Source: Paludibacteraceae bacterium | GTDB taxonomy: Bacteria > Bacteroidota > Bacteroidia > Bacteroidales > Paludibacteraceae | Reading direction: 5' to 3' | Assembly (NCBI GenBank): GCA_024401455.1 | Contig: JAKSLA010000010.1 | Span: forward strand, 1-64,000 | DNA length: 64,000 nt | Shown: one piece after another, positions 40,740-51,502 of the stretch | Layout: the number at the start of each line of letters is the position of its first letter | Position numbering within the stretch: the first letter of the stretch is position 1 | The notes under the pieces: model-generated | Told to the model about the DNA's origin: nothing | Database searches by the model: none | Seen by the model: only the letters and a program-made list of their open reading frames with translations | Program-made: the position numbers and the translations under genes

Positions 40740-41300
40740 TTACTGCTTGGCAATCTCAGAGTTGCGAGAAGCAAACGTGTTGCGTATTACCCTCAACTGA
40801 CTCTTGATGCTGGCGTCCAATTGGTATGTTTCCACATTCAAGATGAAACCACCGATCAAGTCTGGATCGACCGTCTTCTTAAATTCGACGGTGCCAGTAA
40901 CCTTCGCCTTGACGGCCGCTTTCAGTCGAGCCTCTTCGGCTTCATCGACTGGGGTGGCGGTGATCAATTCGCTGGTGATGATGTTCATCTTTTTGCGGTA
41001 CATGTCTTGAAAAACCAGACTTATGCCTTGGAAGTATTCCTCTCGTTTGTGCTCGATGACAAGATCAACGAATTTGTTGTATTCGTCGGATACTTTGGTA
41101 CCTGCAGCAGTGATAAGCAATTGCTTCTTCTTCTCTTTGGAGATTGTCGGGTTCTTGAGAGTGTCACGAAGTTCAGGAACGTTGAAAAAACTCTCTGCAA
41201 CGATCTTCATCTCTTCGTAAACCACGCTGTCCTTACCATTCTCCTCAGCGAAAAGTAAGAGTGCTTTAGCATATCTTGCTGAAATTTTACCTGTATTCAT
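40740..41300 (-). CDS. atpH: ATP synthase subunit delta
   Basis: Peripheral-stalk subunit (OSCP family) of 186 residues linking F1 to the b subunits. Starts [22 protein letters not shown] and ends with the [25 protein letters not shown] region typical of the family. Seven bases after atpF. Confidence 0.92.
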   Translation of the reverse strand: MNTGKISARYAKALLLFAEENGKDSVVYEEMKIVAESFFNVPELRDTLKNPTISKEKKKQLLITAAGTKVSDEYNKFVDLVIEHKREEYFQGISLVFQDMYRKKMNIITSELITATPVDEAEEARLKAAVKAKVTGTVEFKKTVDPDLIGGFILNVETYQLDASIKSQLRVIRNTFASRNSEIAKQ

Positions 41301-41306
41301 CGGCTA

Positions 41307-41807
41307 TTACGATTTAGCGACATTAATTTCATCCAAAAGTTTGTTGATCATGTCGGTTTGGCTTTCTCCGCCCTTCAATTCGCCTCTGATGATTCTCTCG
41401 GCGATCTCTACTGACAATTCAGCAACTTGAGAGCGAATTTCCTTCACGACAGTATCTTTCTCCAATTGGATGCTTTCCTTTGCATTTTCGATGATCTTGT
41501 TTGCCTCGGCTGTAGCTTGAGTCTTGGCTTCTGCGATCATCTTGTCTTTCAATCTTGTAGCTTCCTTCAACATCTCAAGACGCTCGTTTTTAGCCTCGGC
41601 GAGAAGTTTTTCATTCTCTGCCTTGAGGTTGGCCAATGCGGCGTTTGCCTCGTCAGCTTTCTTAAGCGACTCTTCGATGTAGTTACTCCTGTCTTCTATC
41701 ATTCCGACGATAGCGGGCCAAGCCCACTTACCAAGAATGGTGGCAAGAAGGAGGAAGCAAAGAAGCATCCAGAATAAAAGACCAAAATCTGGTGTCAGTA
41801 ATGACAT
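41307..41807 (-). CDS. atpF: ATP synthase subunit b
   Basis: Peripheral-stalk subunit of 166 residues with one N-terminal membrane helix (FGLLFWMLLCFLLLATILGKWAW) and a long charged coiled coil (about 40-150). No second b' subunit is present, so the stalk is probably a homodimer. Confidence 0.94.
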   Translation of the reverse strand: MSLLTPDFGLLFWMLLCFLLLATILGKWAWPAIVGMIEDRSNYIEESLKKADEANAALANLKAENEKLLAEAKNERLEMLKEATRLKDKMIAEAKTQATAEANKIIENAKESIQLEKDTVVKEIRSQVAELSVEIAERIIRGELKGGESQTDMINKLLDEINVAKS

Positions 41808-41830
41808 AATGATATTTTTTTATGTGTTAA

Positions 41831-42103
<273 letters not shown>

Positions 42104-42144
42104 TTATTTTTAATAAATTGTTACTTCTTTTTTTTGTGTTTCAT

Positions 42145-43275
42145 TTATTCCTCGTGTCCCTCATGCTCTGCTTGACCCATTCCGATTAAGATGCCCGATA
42201 GCCTAGTGAATACGTACGCTTGGATGAAACAAACCAAGCATTCCAAAAGTGACATGAATGTAATCAATAGCACAGAAAGAACTGAAATGGCTCCTCCGGC
42301 TGCAACACTCATTTGTCCGAAGATGAAAATCAATCCGATCAAGATCAATACCATTGTGTGACCTGCGAACATGTTCGCGAATAGACGGACACATAGGGCG
42401 ATAGGCTTGATAAATATTCCTAACACCTCGATGAATTGCATGATTGGAATTGGGGCCTTCAACCACAATGGAACATCAGGCCAGAAAATCTCTTTCCAAT
42501 ACTCCTTTGTACCTCTCACGTTTGTCAAGATGAATGTAAGCGTTGCCAATACCATCGTTACGGCAATGTTACCCGTCAAGTTGGCTCCTCCTGGGAAGAT
42601 TGGAATGATACCAAGGATGTTGTTCAAGAAAATGAAGAAGAATGCTGTTAGCAAATAAGTTGAGAACTTCTTATAGTTCTTACCTACGCTTGGCTTGATG
42701 ATGTCATCGTGCAAAGCTACGACAAGAGGTTCCAAAAGGGCTTGGATGCCAGTTGGCTTGCTGCGAGGATTCTCTTTGTATTTCTTGGCAATGGAAAGGA
42801 AAATGACCAATAGAAGTGTGCAACTGATAAACAAAGACAAGACGTTCTTTGTGATGGAGAAGTCCCAAGGACGCTCACCAGTCGATACTTCGATAATCTT
42901 TCCCGCATTCTTTCCTTCGTCTGCGATTGTATAGCCGTTGTATTCAGTACGGTGGCCTTCGTGACCCAATTTGCTTGAGCAGAAGATGTCTAATCCGTTC
43001 TGGCCGTAAACGATACAAAGCAAAGGAATGGAAATGTGCGTTTCTCCAATTGTCGTGATATGCCAATCGTAAGCATCTCCGGTGTGTCCGAAGATTATCT
43101 CCTTCAAGTCAACACCCTCCTTTTCAGAAGCGTGGTGCTCTTCAGCGACTTCCGGTGCGGCTTGTGCTTCTGCGTTGCCTTCTTGGGCATTGGCAGAGAG
43201 GCTCACCATTAGGAAAAGCGCTGCGAAGAATGCTTTTGCGAAGCGGCTTATCGTGTTGTTTTTGGACTGACTCAT
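42145..43275 (-). CDS. atpB: ATP synthase subunit a with extended periplasmic N-terminus
   Basis: Stator channel subunit of 376 residues. The essential arginine is in IALCVRLFANMFAGHT. Before the usual membrane domain there is a signal-like helix (about 10-30, ending SLSANAQ) and ~110 extra residues including an EEHHASEKEG stretch and two cysteines (PLLCIVYG, LDIFCSS). Extended N-termini occur in Bacteroidales AtpB, but the role is unclear. Its start overlaps the preceding gene by four bases (ATGA). Confidence 0.93.
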   Translation of the reverse strand: MSQSKNNTISRFAKAFFAALFLMVSLSANAQEGNAEAQAAPEVAEEHHASEKEGVDLKEIIFGHTGDAYDWHITTIGETHISIPLLCIVYGQNGLDIFCSSKLGHEGHRTEYNGYTIADEGKNAGKIIEVSTGERPWDFSITKNVLSLFISCTLLLVIFLSIAKKYKENPRSKPTGIQALLEPLVVALHDDIIKPSVGKNYKKFSTYLLTAFFFIFLNNILGIIPIFPGGANLTGNIAVTMVLATLTFILTNVRGTKEYWKEIFWPDVPLWLKAPIPIMQFIEVLGIFIKPIALCVRLFANMFAGHTMVLILIGLIFIFGQMSVAAGGAISVLSVLLITFMSLLECLVCFIQAYVFTRLSGILIGMGQAEHEGHEE

Positions 43276-43661
43276 TTTGTTAATCCTTTATTAGGTTTGG
43301 GTGAGGTTAGTACCTCAAATACTAGATAAATCACATAATAGACCAAAAATATGACCAAGAAGGGAACTGCCAGCGCTTTGTTGAAAACCACATAGACCAC
43401 GCAAGCGATCATTGCAGTAAAAAGCTTCATTCCTTTGAGCACCAAGAAGGCTCGCGTGACTGTTTGAGCCTCCTCCCTCAAACTGTCTAAAGACATGATC
43501 GTCCACGTTCCGCAAAGGACAAAGAAGGCTGATACAAATGGAATGACACCCAAAAGCGGAGTCTCATCTCCATACATCCTGCCGATGCAGGATTTTGTAA
43601 TGATGGATACAACCGTCATTACGATTGTAAGAGCACAAATTACCTTTGTCGTAGGTTTCAT
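43272..43661 (-). CDS. Small membrane protein of the atp operon (AtpI-position)
   Basis: Protein of 129 residues with four predicted membrane helices, encoded between epsilon and a. Its place matches that of AtpI-type proteins, which assist c-ring assembly or Mg2+ supply in other bacteria, but the sequence shows no diagnostic motif I can name. Ten bases after atpC, four-base overlap with atpB. Confidence 0.72.
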   Translation of the reverse strand: MKPTTKVICALTIVMTVVSIITKSCIGRMYGDETPLLGVIPFVSAFFVLCGTWTIMSLDSLREEAQTVTRAFLVLKGMKLFTAMIACVVYVVFNKALAVPFLVIFLVYYVIYLVFEVLTSPKPNKGLTK

Positions 43662-43670
43662 ACCGAATCT

Positions 43671-43916
43671 TTATTCAATCACATTTTCGACGCATACGGA
43701 TATCACATCATTCTTGACTTCGGCAAAACCTCCATCAATCTTGATGGAAACAGTACCTTCCTCTTGCTGATAAATGATTTCCCCTGCTTTTAAAGACGAA
43801 ATTAGTGCTGTGTGGCGGGGGAGAACGGTGAAACGTCCGGCTGAACCCGGTAGATTCACAGACTTTACCTCGCCCTGGAATACTAATTTGTCTGGTGATA
43901 TGATCTCTAATTTCAT
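43671..43916 (-). CDS. atpC: ATP synthase subunit epsilon
   Basis: F1 subunit of 81 residues containing only the N-terminal beta-sandwich (KLEIISPDKLVFQGEVKSVNLPGSAGRFTVLPRHTALIS). The C-terminal regulatory helices are absent, which is usual in Bacteroidota, so inhibition of ATP hydrolysis by epsilon is probably lacking or altered. Confidence 0.92.
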   Translation of the reverse strand: MKLEIISPDKLVFQGEVKSVNLPGSAGRFTVLPRHTALISSLKAGEIIYQQEEGTVSIKIDGGFAEVKNDVISVCVENVIE

Positions 43917-43924
43917 GTTGTCTA

Positions 43925-45502
<1,578 letters not shown>

Positions 45503-45592
45503 TTATATTTTTTTGCTTTTGAAGCCTCTGTGATTACTGTTTAATCAGCGTTTTTTAGGTTTCAGTTGCAAACTAATCTAAAAGTCGCTTTG

Positions 45593-45600
45593 CAAATATA
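45593..45600 (-). promoter_or_regulatory. -7 box of the ATP synthase operon
   Basis: Minus strand TATATTTG followed by CAAAG, about 165 bases upstream of atpD. No correctly spaced -33 box. The interval 45431-45869 is otherwise AT-rich and shows no convincing gene. Confidence 0.5.
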
Positions 45601-45869
45601 TATTTTTTTACAAAAAAATACTTCTTTTTGGTGCTCTTTTTTGAGTTGATTTTAAAAGTTTTTATATTTCGCTGATTAATACTTTATTGTGATATATGTC
45701 AATCTTTTCTGTTCGTGCCGATTTTGTGTTGCATAACATATTTTTACGATTGTAGGGGATTTTTTCTTTTCCTGCTCTCGAACGTAGAAGTAGTTTGACG
45801 GCGTTTTTTGAGATGAAAAAAATGTACGACGGGTAGTTTTTTGTGTGAAAATGGGGGAGAAAGAGGTGG

Positions 45870-46337
45870 TCATTTAGGGGCGTTTGACTCTTGTTGCTTG
45901 CATTTGTCGCAAGTTCCATAGACGTATAAGGTGTAGCTTTCGATGGTGGAATCCTTGAGGTGCTTGTTTTGAATGGCTCGTTTGATGTTCGTGTCGGTGA
46001 ACTCTTTCATCGTTCCGCATTTTGTGCAGATGAAATGGTTGTGGATTCCGCTGTTGTAGGACTTCTCGTATTGGGTGGTGTTCCCTCCGAATTGATGGCG
46101 GATTACGAGTTTGCAATCGAGTAGGAGGCCTATGTTGTTGTAGATGGTGGCGCGGCTGACGTGGTAGTTGTCCTCCAATAGCATATTGTATATGGTATCT
46201 ACATCAAAATGCCCCTTGATGGAGTAGATTTTTTCAAGGATGGCAAATCGTTCTGGCGTTTTGCGCATAGAACGTTTTTCTAAATATTCGGTGAATATCT
46301 TTTTGACGGTGTTTTGTGTGCTGCCTGATGATTCCAT
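45870..46337 (-). CDS. Fur-family metal- or peroxide-responsive repressor
   Basis: Winged-helix repressor of 155 residues. The DNA-binding half has TPERFAILEKIYSIKGHFDVDTIYNML and VSRATIYNNIGLL (recognition helix). The dimer half has HNHFICTKCGTMKEF and CDKCK, two CxxC pairs that bind a structural zinc. Ligands alone do not separate Fur, PerR or Zur. An upstream in-frame ATG at 46376 lies before the predicted promoter start, so 46337 (MESSGSTQ) is the better start. Confidence 0.87.
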   Translation of the reverse strand: MESSGSTQNTVKKIFTEYLEKRSMRKTPERFAILEKIYSIKGHFDVDTIYNMLLEDNYHVSRATIYNNIGLLLDCKLVIRHQFGGNTTQYEKSYNSGIHNHFICTKCGTMKEFTDTNIKRAIQNKHLKDSTIESYTLYVYGTCDKCKQQESNAPK

Positions 46338-46357
46338 CTTCTTTATTTTCTTTTTTA

Positions 46358-46389
46358 CAAAGTTATGGTTGTTCATTTACATAAACAAG
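46358..46389 (-). promoter_or_regulatory. Promoter of the Fur-family gene
   Basis: Minus strand CTTG (46389-46386), 20 bases, TAACTTTG (46365-46358). The -33 element overlaps the T tract of the preceding terminator. Leader of about 15 bases to ATG 46337. Confidence 0.65.
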
Positions 46390-46414
46390 AAAAGCACCCG
46401 ATATGGATGCTTTT
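46387..46414 (-). terminator. Terminator after the 46435 lipoprotein gene
   Basis: Minus strand AAAAGCATCC/GGGTGCTTTT stem with one G-U pair, ending in T residues; located at 46414-46405 and 46399-46390. Confidence 0.85.
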
Positions 46415-46434
46415 CTATGCGGATGAGACGGTCT

Positions 46435-47313
46435 TTATATGTCGAGAAGAATCTCTACGATTGTAAAGTCTTCGTCTTCTGCGTAGTTTTTGGATTTATA
46501 GGTCACTTTGTTTCCTTCGTATTGGAAATCAGTGTATGAATAACCCAACGATTTGCCGTTGTAGTATTCTGTTTTCGTCGTTTGGCCGAATGAGTTGTAC
46601 TCGTATAGCGTACGTTCGTACAATTCGCTTTCGTCGTTACTTGTGCCTTTATAAACGGAAAGGCAGGTTACCAATGTGTAATAGACGTTGGCATACTCTA
46701 CCACATATGCTCTTGTGTACCAGTTGTCGAGGGATTTGTATTTTTCGATGAACGTGGATTTTTTATTGTTGTATGAGTAGTTGCCTCTTTGAAGTTTCAA
46801 CTCGCCGTTTTCGTAAGTGCTGACATTTTCGCATAGTCCCGCTTCGTTGTAACGGTAAGTGGTCCTTGATGAATCTTTTTTTCCGATGTGCTTTTCCTCC
46901 AACAAGTTGTTCATTGCTGAGTCCTTATATGTTTTGGTTACCGTCTCGGTCAAATAGGCCGTCTGGTATCCCATGAGGTAAAGCTTTCTTGTGTAACTTT
47001 GTTGGTACAGACCGTTTTCGGCGGTGTAACTATAGTTCATGTTGCGCTCGATGAGCGAACCGTCTTCGAAAAGCTCGTATAGCGTGTCGCGTCTGCTTTT
47101 GTCGTAACTCCAACGCTCTTTGAATTTCTCGGAATGGTCTTCTCCGCGGTAAGTTACCTTTTCCCTGATTTTGGATTTTATGGACATAACGGAGTCAAGC
47201 GATTCTCCTCCCTTCTGGCTTGGTGCGTCTGCCTCGTCTTTGTCGCAAGAGATCGTTGAAATGGTTAGCGTCGCCAAAATGCCCAATACGACTGTTTTTA
47301 TTAAGTGTTTCAT
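46435..47313 (-). CDS. Lipoprotein with YD-like beta repeats, function unknown
   Basis: Probable lipoprotein of 292 residues with lipobox STISC. The mature part is rich in Tyr, Lys and Glu and shows repeated short strands such as RNMNYSYTAENGLYQQ, TTYRYNEAGLCENVSTYENG and TLYEYNSFGQTTKTEYYNG. These recall RHS/YD-repeat or DUF4595-type beta proteins. No catalytic motif is visible. It is monocistronic with a clear terminator; an extra ATG one codon earlier is possible. Confidence 0.65.
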   Translation of the reverse strand: MKHLIKTVVLGILATLTISTISCDKDEADAPSQKGGESLDSVMSIKSKIREKVTYRGEDHSEKFKERWSYDKSRRDTLYELFEDGSLIERNMNYSYTAENGLYQQSYTRKLYLMGYQTAYLTETVTKTYKDSAMNNLLEEKHIGKKDSSRTTYRYNEAGLCENVSTYENGELKLQRGNYSYNNKKSTFIEKYKSLDNWYTRAYVVEYANVYYTLVTCLSVYKGTSNDESELYERTLYEYNSFGQTTKTEYYNGKSLGYSYTDFQYEGNKVTYKSKNYAEDEDFTIVEILLDI

Positions 47314-47406
47314 CAATTCCTATTTAAATATGTCCTATTCGGACATTATTATTGTTATGCGAAAATAGGAATTATTTTCAATCTTTTTTATCCTTTAACT
47401 AAAAAC

Positions 47407-47415
47407 TTATCCACA
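47407..47415 (+). other. Single consensus DnaA box
   Basis: TTATCCACA equals the classical strong DnaA-binding 9-mer. It lies in the AT-rich gap between the lipoprotein and DsrE genes. No second exact copy or origin gene (dnaA, dnaN) is near, so it may be incidental. Confidence 0.4.
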
Positions 47416-47444
47416 ATCAGATGTGCATTAGTTGTTTATAACTT

Positions 47445-47867
47445 TTAGAAGGAGAGTACCACCTTGTTCTTCTTTACCACTTCGTACATGTCTTGGATGC
47501 AGCCTAATTTACATATCTGGTTGGTTGCTTTTCGAGACTGGAAGCAGACTTGGCAACCATATATAGTGCCTTCCAAATCGAGGTATTTTTGGACTTGGTC
47601 GCCGATGTCCTTGTTCGTTTTTGCCAAGCCTTCGATTTCAACGCCTTTACCGAGAAGGAAGATTGAGACTTTGTTGCCCCATTCTATGGAGTAGTTGGCA
47701 AATCGCATCACGTTCCAAATGGTCTCTTCGTCGTTGGTTGAGATAATGATGCCGATGGTGGTCGGCTTGTCCGGGTCGTTGTATTCGGGTTGGTTGTCCA
47801 ACAACTGGGCAAACGAACTTGCGAATGAACTTATTAATAATGATATGATAAAAATGAATCTTTTCAT
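47445..47867 (-). CDS. Exported DsrE-like protein
   Basis: Protein of 140 residues with a signal peptide (MKRFIFIISLLISSFASSFA) and a DsrE/DsrF-like alpha/beta domain (TTIGIIISTNDEETIWNVMRFANYSI). The cysteines lie in IYGCQVCFQSRK and QICKLGCIQD. DsrE proteins handle sulfane sulfur in the cytoplasm; an exported form is less usual. It follows agmatine deiminase by nine bases and is probably co-transcribed. Confidence 0.7.
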   Translation of the reverse strand: MKRFIFIISLLISSFASSFAQLLDNQPEYNDPDKPTTIGIIISTNDEETIWNVMRFANYSIEWGNKVSIFLLGKGVEIEGLAKTNKDIGDQVQKYLDLEGTIYGCQVCFQSRKATNQICKLGCIQDMYEVVKKNKVVLSF

Positions 47868-47876
47868 GCTTTGACT

Positions 47877-48905
47877 TTATTTAAGAATGCCTTCGGGAAA
47901 TTGCATGGTGACGCAGTGGAGCGAACCGTGTTGACGGATGAGCGTGCGGCAATCTATGCCGACTATCTCGCGGTCGGGGAAGGCTGTTTGTAATTGTTCT
48001 TTTGCTTTCTGGTCCAATTCTGCGGAGTTGTAGGTCGGCATTAGAACGGCACCGTTCATGATGAGGAAGTTTGCGTAGGTGGCTGGAAGTCTGAAGTCCT
48101 CTTCGAATGAAATAGGAGCCATGGGCAATGCAATGAGGCGGTAAGGATTTCCTTCTGCTGTGCGGAATGCCTTCAACTCCTCTTCCATGGCTTTTAACGC
48201 TTCGTAGTGCTCGTCTTCCTTGTCTTCGCAAGAAACGTAGGCGATGGTATCCTTGCTGCAGAGTCGGGCGAGTGTGTCAACGTGACTGTCGGTGTCGTCT
48301 CCAGACAAATATCCGTTTTTCAACCATAGAATGCGTTCTGCCCCAAATACACCTTTCAAGAAGTCTTCGATTTCGTCTTTCTCAAAATGGTCGTTTCTAT
48401 TGGCTGAAAGGAGACATTCTTTGGTTGTGAGGATTGTTCCTTCTCCGTCAGATTCGATGCTTCCTCCCTCCAAGACGAAATGCAGCATGTTGTAATAGCC
48501 CACATTGGGGTTGAATGTCTCTTCGACGTAAAGTTCACGCGTGATTTGGTTGTCCAGGTTTGCGGCAAACTTCATGCCCCATCCGTTGAAGGAAAAGTCA
48601 TAGAGGTAGGGTTCTCCATCGACGAAAACGGTAATGGCGCCGTGGTCCCTGGCCCAAGTGTCGTTGCTCGGGATCACCTTGAAGGTGATGTTGGAGTAGT
48701 CGATGTCGCCCAATTGCTTTCTGACCATCTCTTCGGATGGACATACGATGAGGAGCTTTTCCCTTTTGGCAATTTCTTGGGCGATGTTGACGAAGCAGGC
48801 TGTGGCATCGTCGAGAATGTAATTCCAGTCGGTCTCAGCATGAGGCCATGTGAGTTGTACGCCGCTTTGCTTTTCCCATTCGGCAGGGAGTTTTATTGAG
48901 TTCAT
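47877..48905 (-). CDS. aguA: Agmatine deiminase
   Basis: Converts agmatine to N-carbamoylputrescine and ammonia in polyamine synthesis; 342 residues, pentein fold. Motifs: LPAEWEKQSGVQLTWPH, NDTWARDHGAI, FVLEGGSIESDGEGT, DDTDSHVDTLARL and the nucleophilic Cys in GSLHCVTMQFP. The start at 48905 (MNSIKLP) is set by the promoter: the ATG at 48938 overlaps the -7 box. The usual next enzyme, N-carbamoylputrescine amidase, is not adjacent here. Confidence 0.92.
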   Translation of the reverse strand: MNSIKLPAEWEKQSGVQLTWPHAETDWNYILDDATACFVNIAQEIAKREKLLIVCPSEEMVRKQLGDIDYSNITFKVIPSNDTWARDHGAITVFVDGEPYLYDFSFNGWGMKFAANLDNQITRELYVEETFNPNVGYYNMLHFVLEGGSIESDGEGTILTTKECLLSANRNDHFEKDEIEDFLKGVFGAERILWLKNGYLSGDDTDSHVDTLARLCSKDTIAYVSCEDKEDEHYEALKAMEEELKAFRTAEGNPYRLIALPMAPISFEEDFRLPATYANFLIMNGAVLMPTYNSAELDQKAKEQLQTAFPDREIVGIDCRTLIRQHGSLHCVTMQFPEGILK

Positions 48906-48935
48906 TTTAACCTGTTTTTTTTGTGAGTCGTTTTG

Positions 48936-48966
48936 CAAATGTATATATTAAGTATGTAATCGCAAA
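48936..48966 (-). promoter_or_regulatory. Exact Bacteroidota promoter of aguA
   Basis: Minus strand TTTG (48966-48963), 19 bases, TACATTTG (48943-48936). A perfect match that fixes the start codon at 48905. Confidence 0.85.
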
Positions 48967-48987
48967 AGAAAAGCGGAGGGCAAATGG

Positions 48988-49024
48988 ATAAAAAAAGGGG
49001 AGTGGCTTTTCTACCATTCCCCTT
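48988..49024 (-). terminator. Terminator after winged-helix gene
   Basis: Minus strand AAGGGGAATGG/CCACTCCCCTT (49024-49014 and 49005-48995) with one mismatch, then seven T residues. Confidence 0.82.
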
Positions 49025-49046
49025 GGTTCGCTTGCTGAAGTCAAGA

Positions 49047-49253
49047 TTACTTGAGAGAGATCAAAGTCTTCTTGTCTTTATCAATAGTCTCCAACTTGTC
49101 CTCGCGGAACAACCAGCCCATAGCCAAGCAAATATCTTCGCCAGAAGCTTGTTCTTTCAACTCTTTCTTGATTTGTGCCAAAGTGAGGGCTCCTTTTTCA
49201 TTCAAAAGGTTCCAGATTAGGCCCGCATTTTCTCCGATTTCTTTCGTGTTCAT
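49047..49253 (-). CDS. Small winged-helix protein (DUF2582-type)
   Basis: Protein of 68 residues forming a single winged helix-turn-helix: IWNLLNEKGALTLAQIKKEL, then AMGWLFREDKLETIDKD as the wing. It resembles the DUF2582 winged-helix family common in Bacteroidales. DNA binding is plausible; targets are unknown. It has its own -7 box and terminator. Confidence 0.8.
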   Translation of the reverse strand: MNTKEIGENAGLIWNLLNEKGALTLAQIKKELKEQASGEDICLAMGWLFREDKLETIDKDKKTLISLK

Positions 49254-49300
49254 ATCATTTAATAGTTAATTAATATTTTTGTGTTTGAATAATTTTTCTG

Positions 49301-49308
49301 CAAAAATA
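49301..49308 (-). promoter_or_regulatory. -7 box of winged-helix gene
   Basis: Minus strand TATTTTTG, 48 bases upstream of the start; no good -33 box. The divergent gap 49254-49582 holds only this and the lepA promoter. Confidence 0.45.
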
Positions 49309-49530
49309 ACGAATAAATATTTATGTAATATGCTGTTTGAGGGCTTATTGTTGATTTTTTTCAATAAAGAGTGCGTATTTAACAAAAAATAACGGTTGTG
49401 GTACGAAAAAAAATACATTTTTACATAAAAAACGTTTTGGAAAAGCCTTTTGAATTGACCCTTATAATGCGGCATTGAGCCTTTCTTGGCTGTTCTGATG
49501 TGTGGAAATACACTTTCCTCAAAACATAAG

Positions 49531-49561
49531 ATTGCTATTTGGCTGTAATTTATTATCTTCG
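49531..49561 (+). promoter_or_regulatory. Promoter of lepA
   Basis: ATTG (49531-49534), 19 bases, TATCTTCG (49554-49561). One mismatch in each box. Leader about 16 bases. Confidence 0.6.
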
Positions 49562-49582
49562 CAGAAAAATTATAAAATATAA

Positions 49583-51370
49583 ATGAAGAATATACGCAAT
49601 TTCTGTATTATTGCACATATTGACCACGGAAAGAGTACATTGGCCGACCGTCTTTTGGAGTTCACTAAAACGGTGACAGGTAAGGATTTGCAGGCTCAAG
49701 TGCTCGACGATATGGAGTTGGAGAGAGAGAGGGGAATCACCATTAAGAGTCACGCCATTCAGATGGATTACTTTTATAAAGGGGAGAAATATGCCCTCAA
49801 TTTGATTGACACTCCAGGACACGTCGATTTTTCGTATGAAGTTTCTCGTTCGATAGCAGCGTGTGAAGGTGCTTTGTTGGTAGTGGATGCGTCACAAGGT
49901 ATTCAGGCACAGACTATTTCGAATCTGTATATGGCTTTGGAACACGACCTCGAAATCATTCCAGTCTTGAATAAGATAGACTTGCCGGGTGCGATGCCTG
50001 AAGAGGTGGAGGACCAGATTGTTGATCTTTTGGGATGCAATCGTGAGGATATTCTTAGAGCGAGCGGTAAGACGGGAGAAGGCGTTGAAGCCGTTTTGAA
50101 TGCTATTGTCGAGCGTGTGAAACCGCCTGTAGGTGATCCAGAGGCTCCGTTGCAGTGTTTGATTTTCGATTCTGTGTTCAATCCGTTCCGTGGTATCATC
50201 GCCTATTTCAAGGTGTTGAATGGTACGATGTATGCAAGCGACAATGTGAAATTCGTCGCTACGGGTAAAGAGTATATGGCGGATGAAATTGGTGTCTTGC
50301 GTTTGGAGATGGAACCGCGCAAATCGATTTCGGCTGGTAACGTGGGTTATATCATCTCCGGTATCAAAACCTCTCGTGAGGTGAAGGTGGGTGATACCAT
50401 TACGCATGTTGATCGTCCATGTGACGCGGCCATCGAAGGATTTGAAGATGTGAAGCCAATGGTCTTTGCCGGCGTTTATCCGATTGAAACGGAAGATTTT
50501 GAGAATTTGCGTGCTTCTATTGAGAAGTTGCAGTTGAACGATGCTTCACTTACGTTCCAACCTGAATCTTCGTTGGCGTTGGGCTTCGGCTTCCGTTGTG
50601 GCTTCTTGGGAATGTTGCATATGGAGATTATCCAAGAGCGTCTCGACCGTGAGTTCGATATGGATGTCATCACGACTGTGCCGAACGTACAATATAAGGT
50701 ATATACCAAGAAGGGGGATGTTTTGGATGTCCATAACCCATCTGGTTTGCCTGAGCAGACATTGATTGATAAGATTGAAGAACCGTATATCAAGGCGTCT
50801 ATCATTACAAGTACCGATTATATAGGCAACATTATGACGCTGTGCCTGGGCAAGCGTGGCGAGTTGGTGCGCCAAGACTATATTTCGGGCAATCGAGTGG
50901 AACTTATCTATAATATGCCGCTTGCGGAAATCGTGTTCGACTTCTATGATAAGTTGAAGAGTATCTCGAAAGGGTATGCTTCGTTCGACTATCATCCGAA
51001 TGGAATGCGTGAGTCGAAGTTGGTGAAGTTAGATGTCCTTTTGAATGGAGAGTCGGTCGATGCCCTTTCAACATTGACGCACGTTGATAATGCTTATACT
51101 TTGGGTAAGCGTATGTGTGAGAAGTTGAAAGAGTTGATTCCTCGTCAGCAGTTTGATATTGCCATTCAGGCGGCGATCGGTGCTAAGATTATTTCGCGTG
51201 AGACGATCAAGGCCGTTCGTAAGGATGTGACCGCCAAATGTTATGGTGGAGATATCTCTCGTAAACGAAAGTTGTTGGAAAAGCAAAAACGAGGCAAGAA
51301 GAGGATGAAACAGATTGGTACGGTGGAAGTGCCGCAAAAGGCCTTTTTGGAAGTCTTGAAACTTGATTAA
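49583..51370 (+). CDS. lepA: Elongation factor 4 (LepA)
   Basis: Ribosome-dependent GTPase of 595 residues that remodels stalled or back-translocated ribosomes. GTPase motifs: [16 protein letters not shown] (G1), DTPGHVDF (G3), NKIDLP (G4). The domain order and the C-terminal LepA-specific region ([20 protein letters not shown]) are complete. Confidence 0.97.
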   Translation: MKNIRNFCIIAHIDHGKSTLADRLLEFTKTVTGKDLQAQVLDDMELERERGITIKSHAIQMDYFYKGEKYALNLIDTPGHVDFSYEVSRSIAACEGALLVVDASQGIQAQTISNLYMALEHDLEIIPVLNKIDLPGAMPEEVEDQIVDLLGCNREDILRASGKTGEGVEAVLNAIVERVKPPVGDPEAPLQCLIFDSVFNPFRGIIAYFKVLNGTMYASDNVKFVATGKEYMADEIGVLRLEMEPRKSISAGNVGYIISGIKTSREVKVGDTITHVDRPCDAAIEGFEDVKPMVFAGVYPIETEDFENLRASIEKLQLNDASLTFQPESSLALGFGFRCGFLGMLHMEIIQERLDREFDMDVITTVPNVQYKVYTKKGDVLDVHNPSGLPEQTLIDKIEEPYIKASIITSTDYIGNIMTLCLGKRGELVRQDYISGNRVELIYNMPLAEIVFDFYDKLKSISKGYASFDYHPNGMRESKLVKLDVLLNGESVDALSTLTHVDNAYTLGKRMCEKLKELIPRQQFDIAIQAAIGAKIISRETIKAVRKDVTAKCYGGDISRKRKLLEKQKRGKKRMKQIGTVEVPQKAFLEVLKLD

Positions 51371-51377
51371 AAATAGT

Positions 51378-51412
51378 AAAAGTGCCGTCTTTTTTAGATG
51401 GCACTTTTTTTT
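51378..51412 (+). terminator. Terminator of lepA
   Basis: AAAAGTGCCGTCT-type stem pairing 51378-51390 with 51396-51408, followed by T residues. Confidence 0.9.
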
Positions 51413-51502
51413 GAATATTTTTTAATGATTTGCCATAAATTATATCTATTTTAGTCAAACAATTATGGTATAAGTATAAATGTTTTAAATTGTTTATTTT
51501 TT

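Noticed and set aside
45662-45919. Open reading frame on the minus strand overlapping the Fur-family 3' end
   Set aside because: Low-complexity composition, overlaps a well-supported gene and extends through an AT-rich spacer; no start signal.
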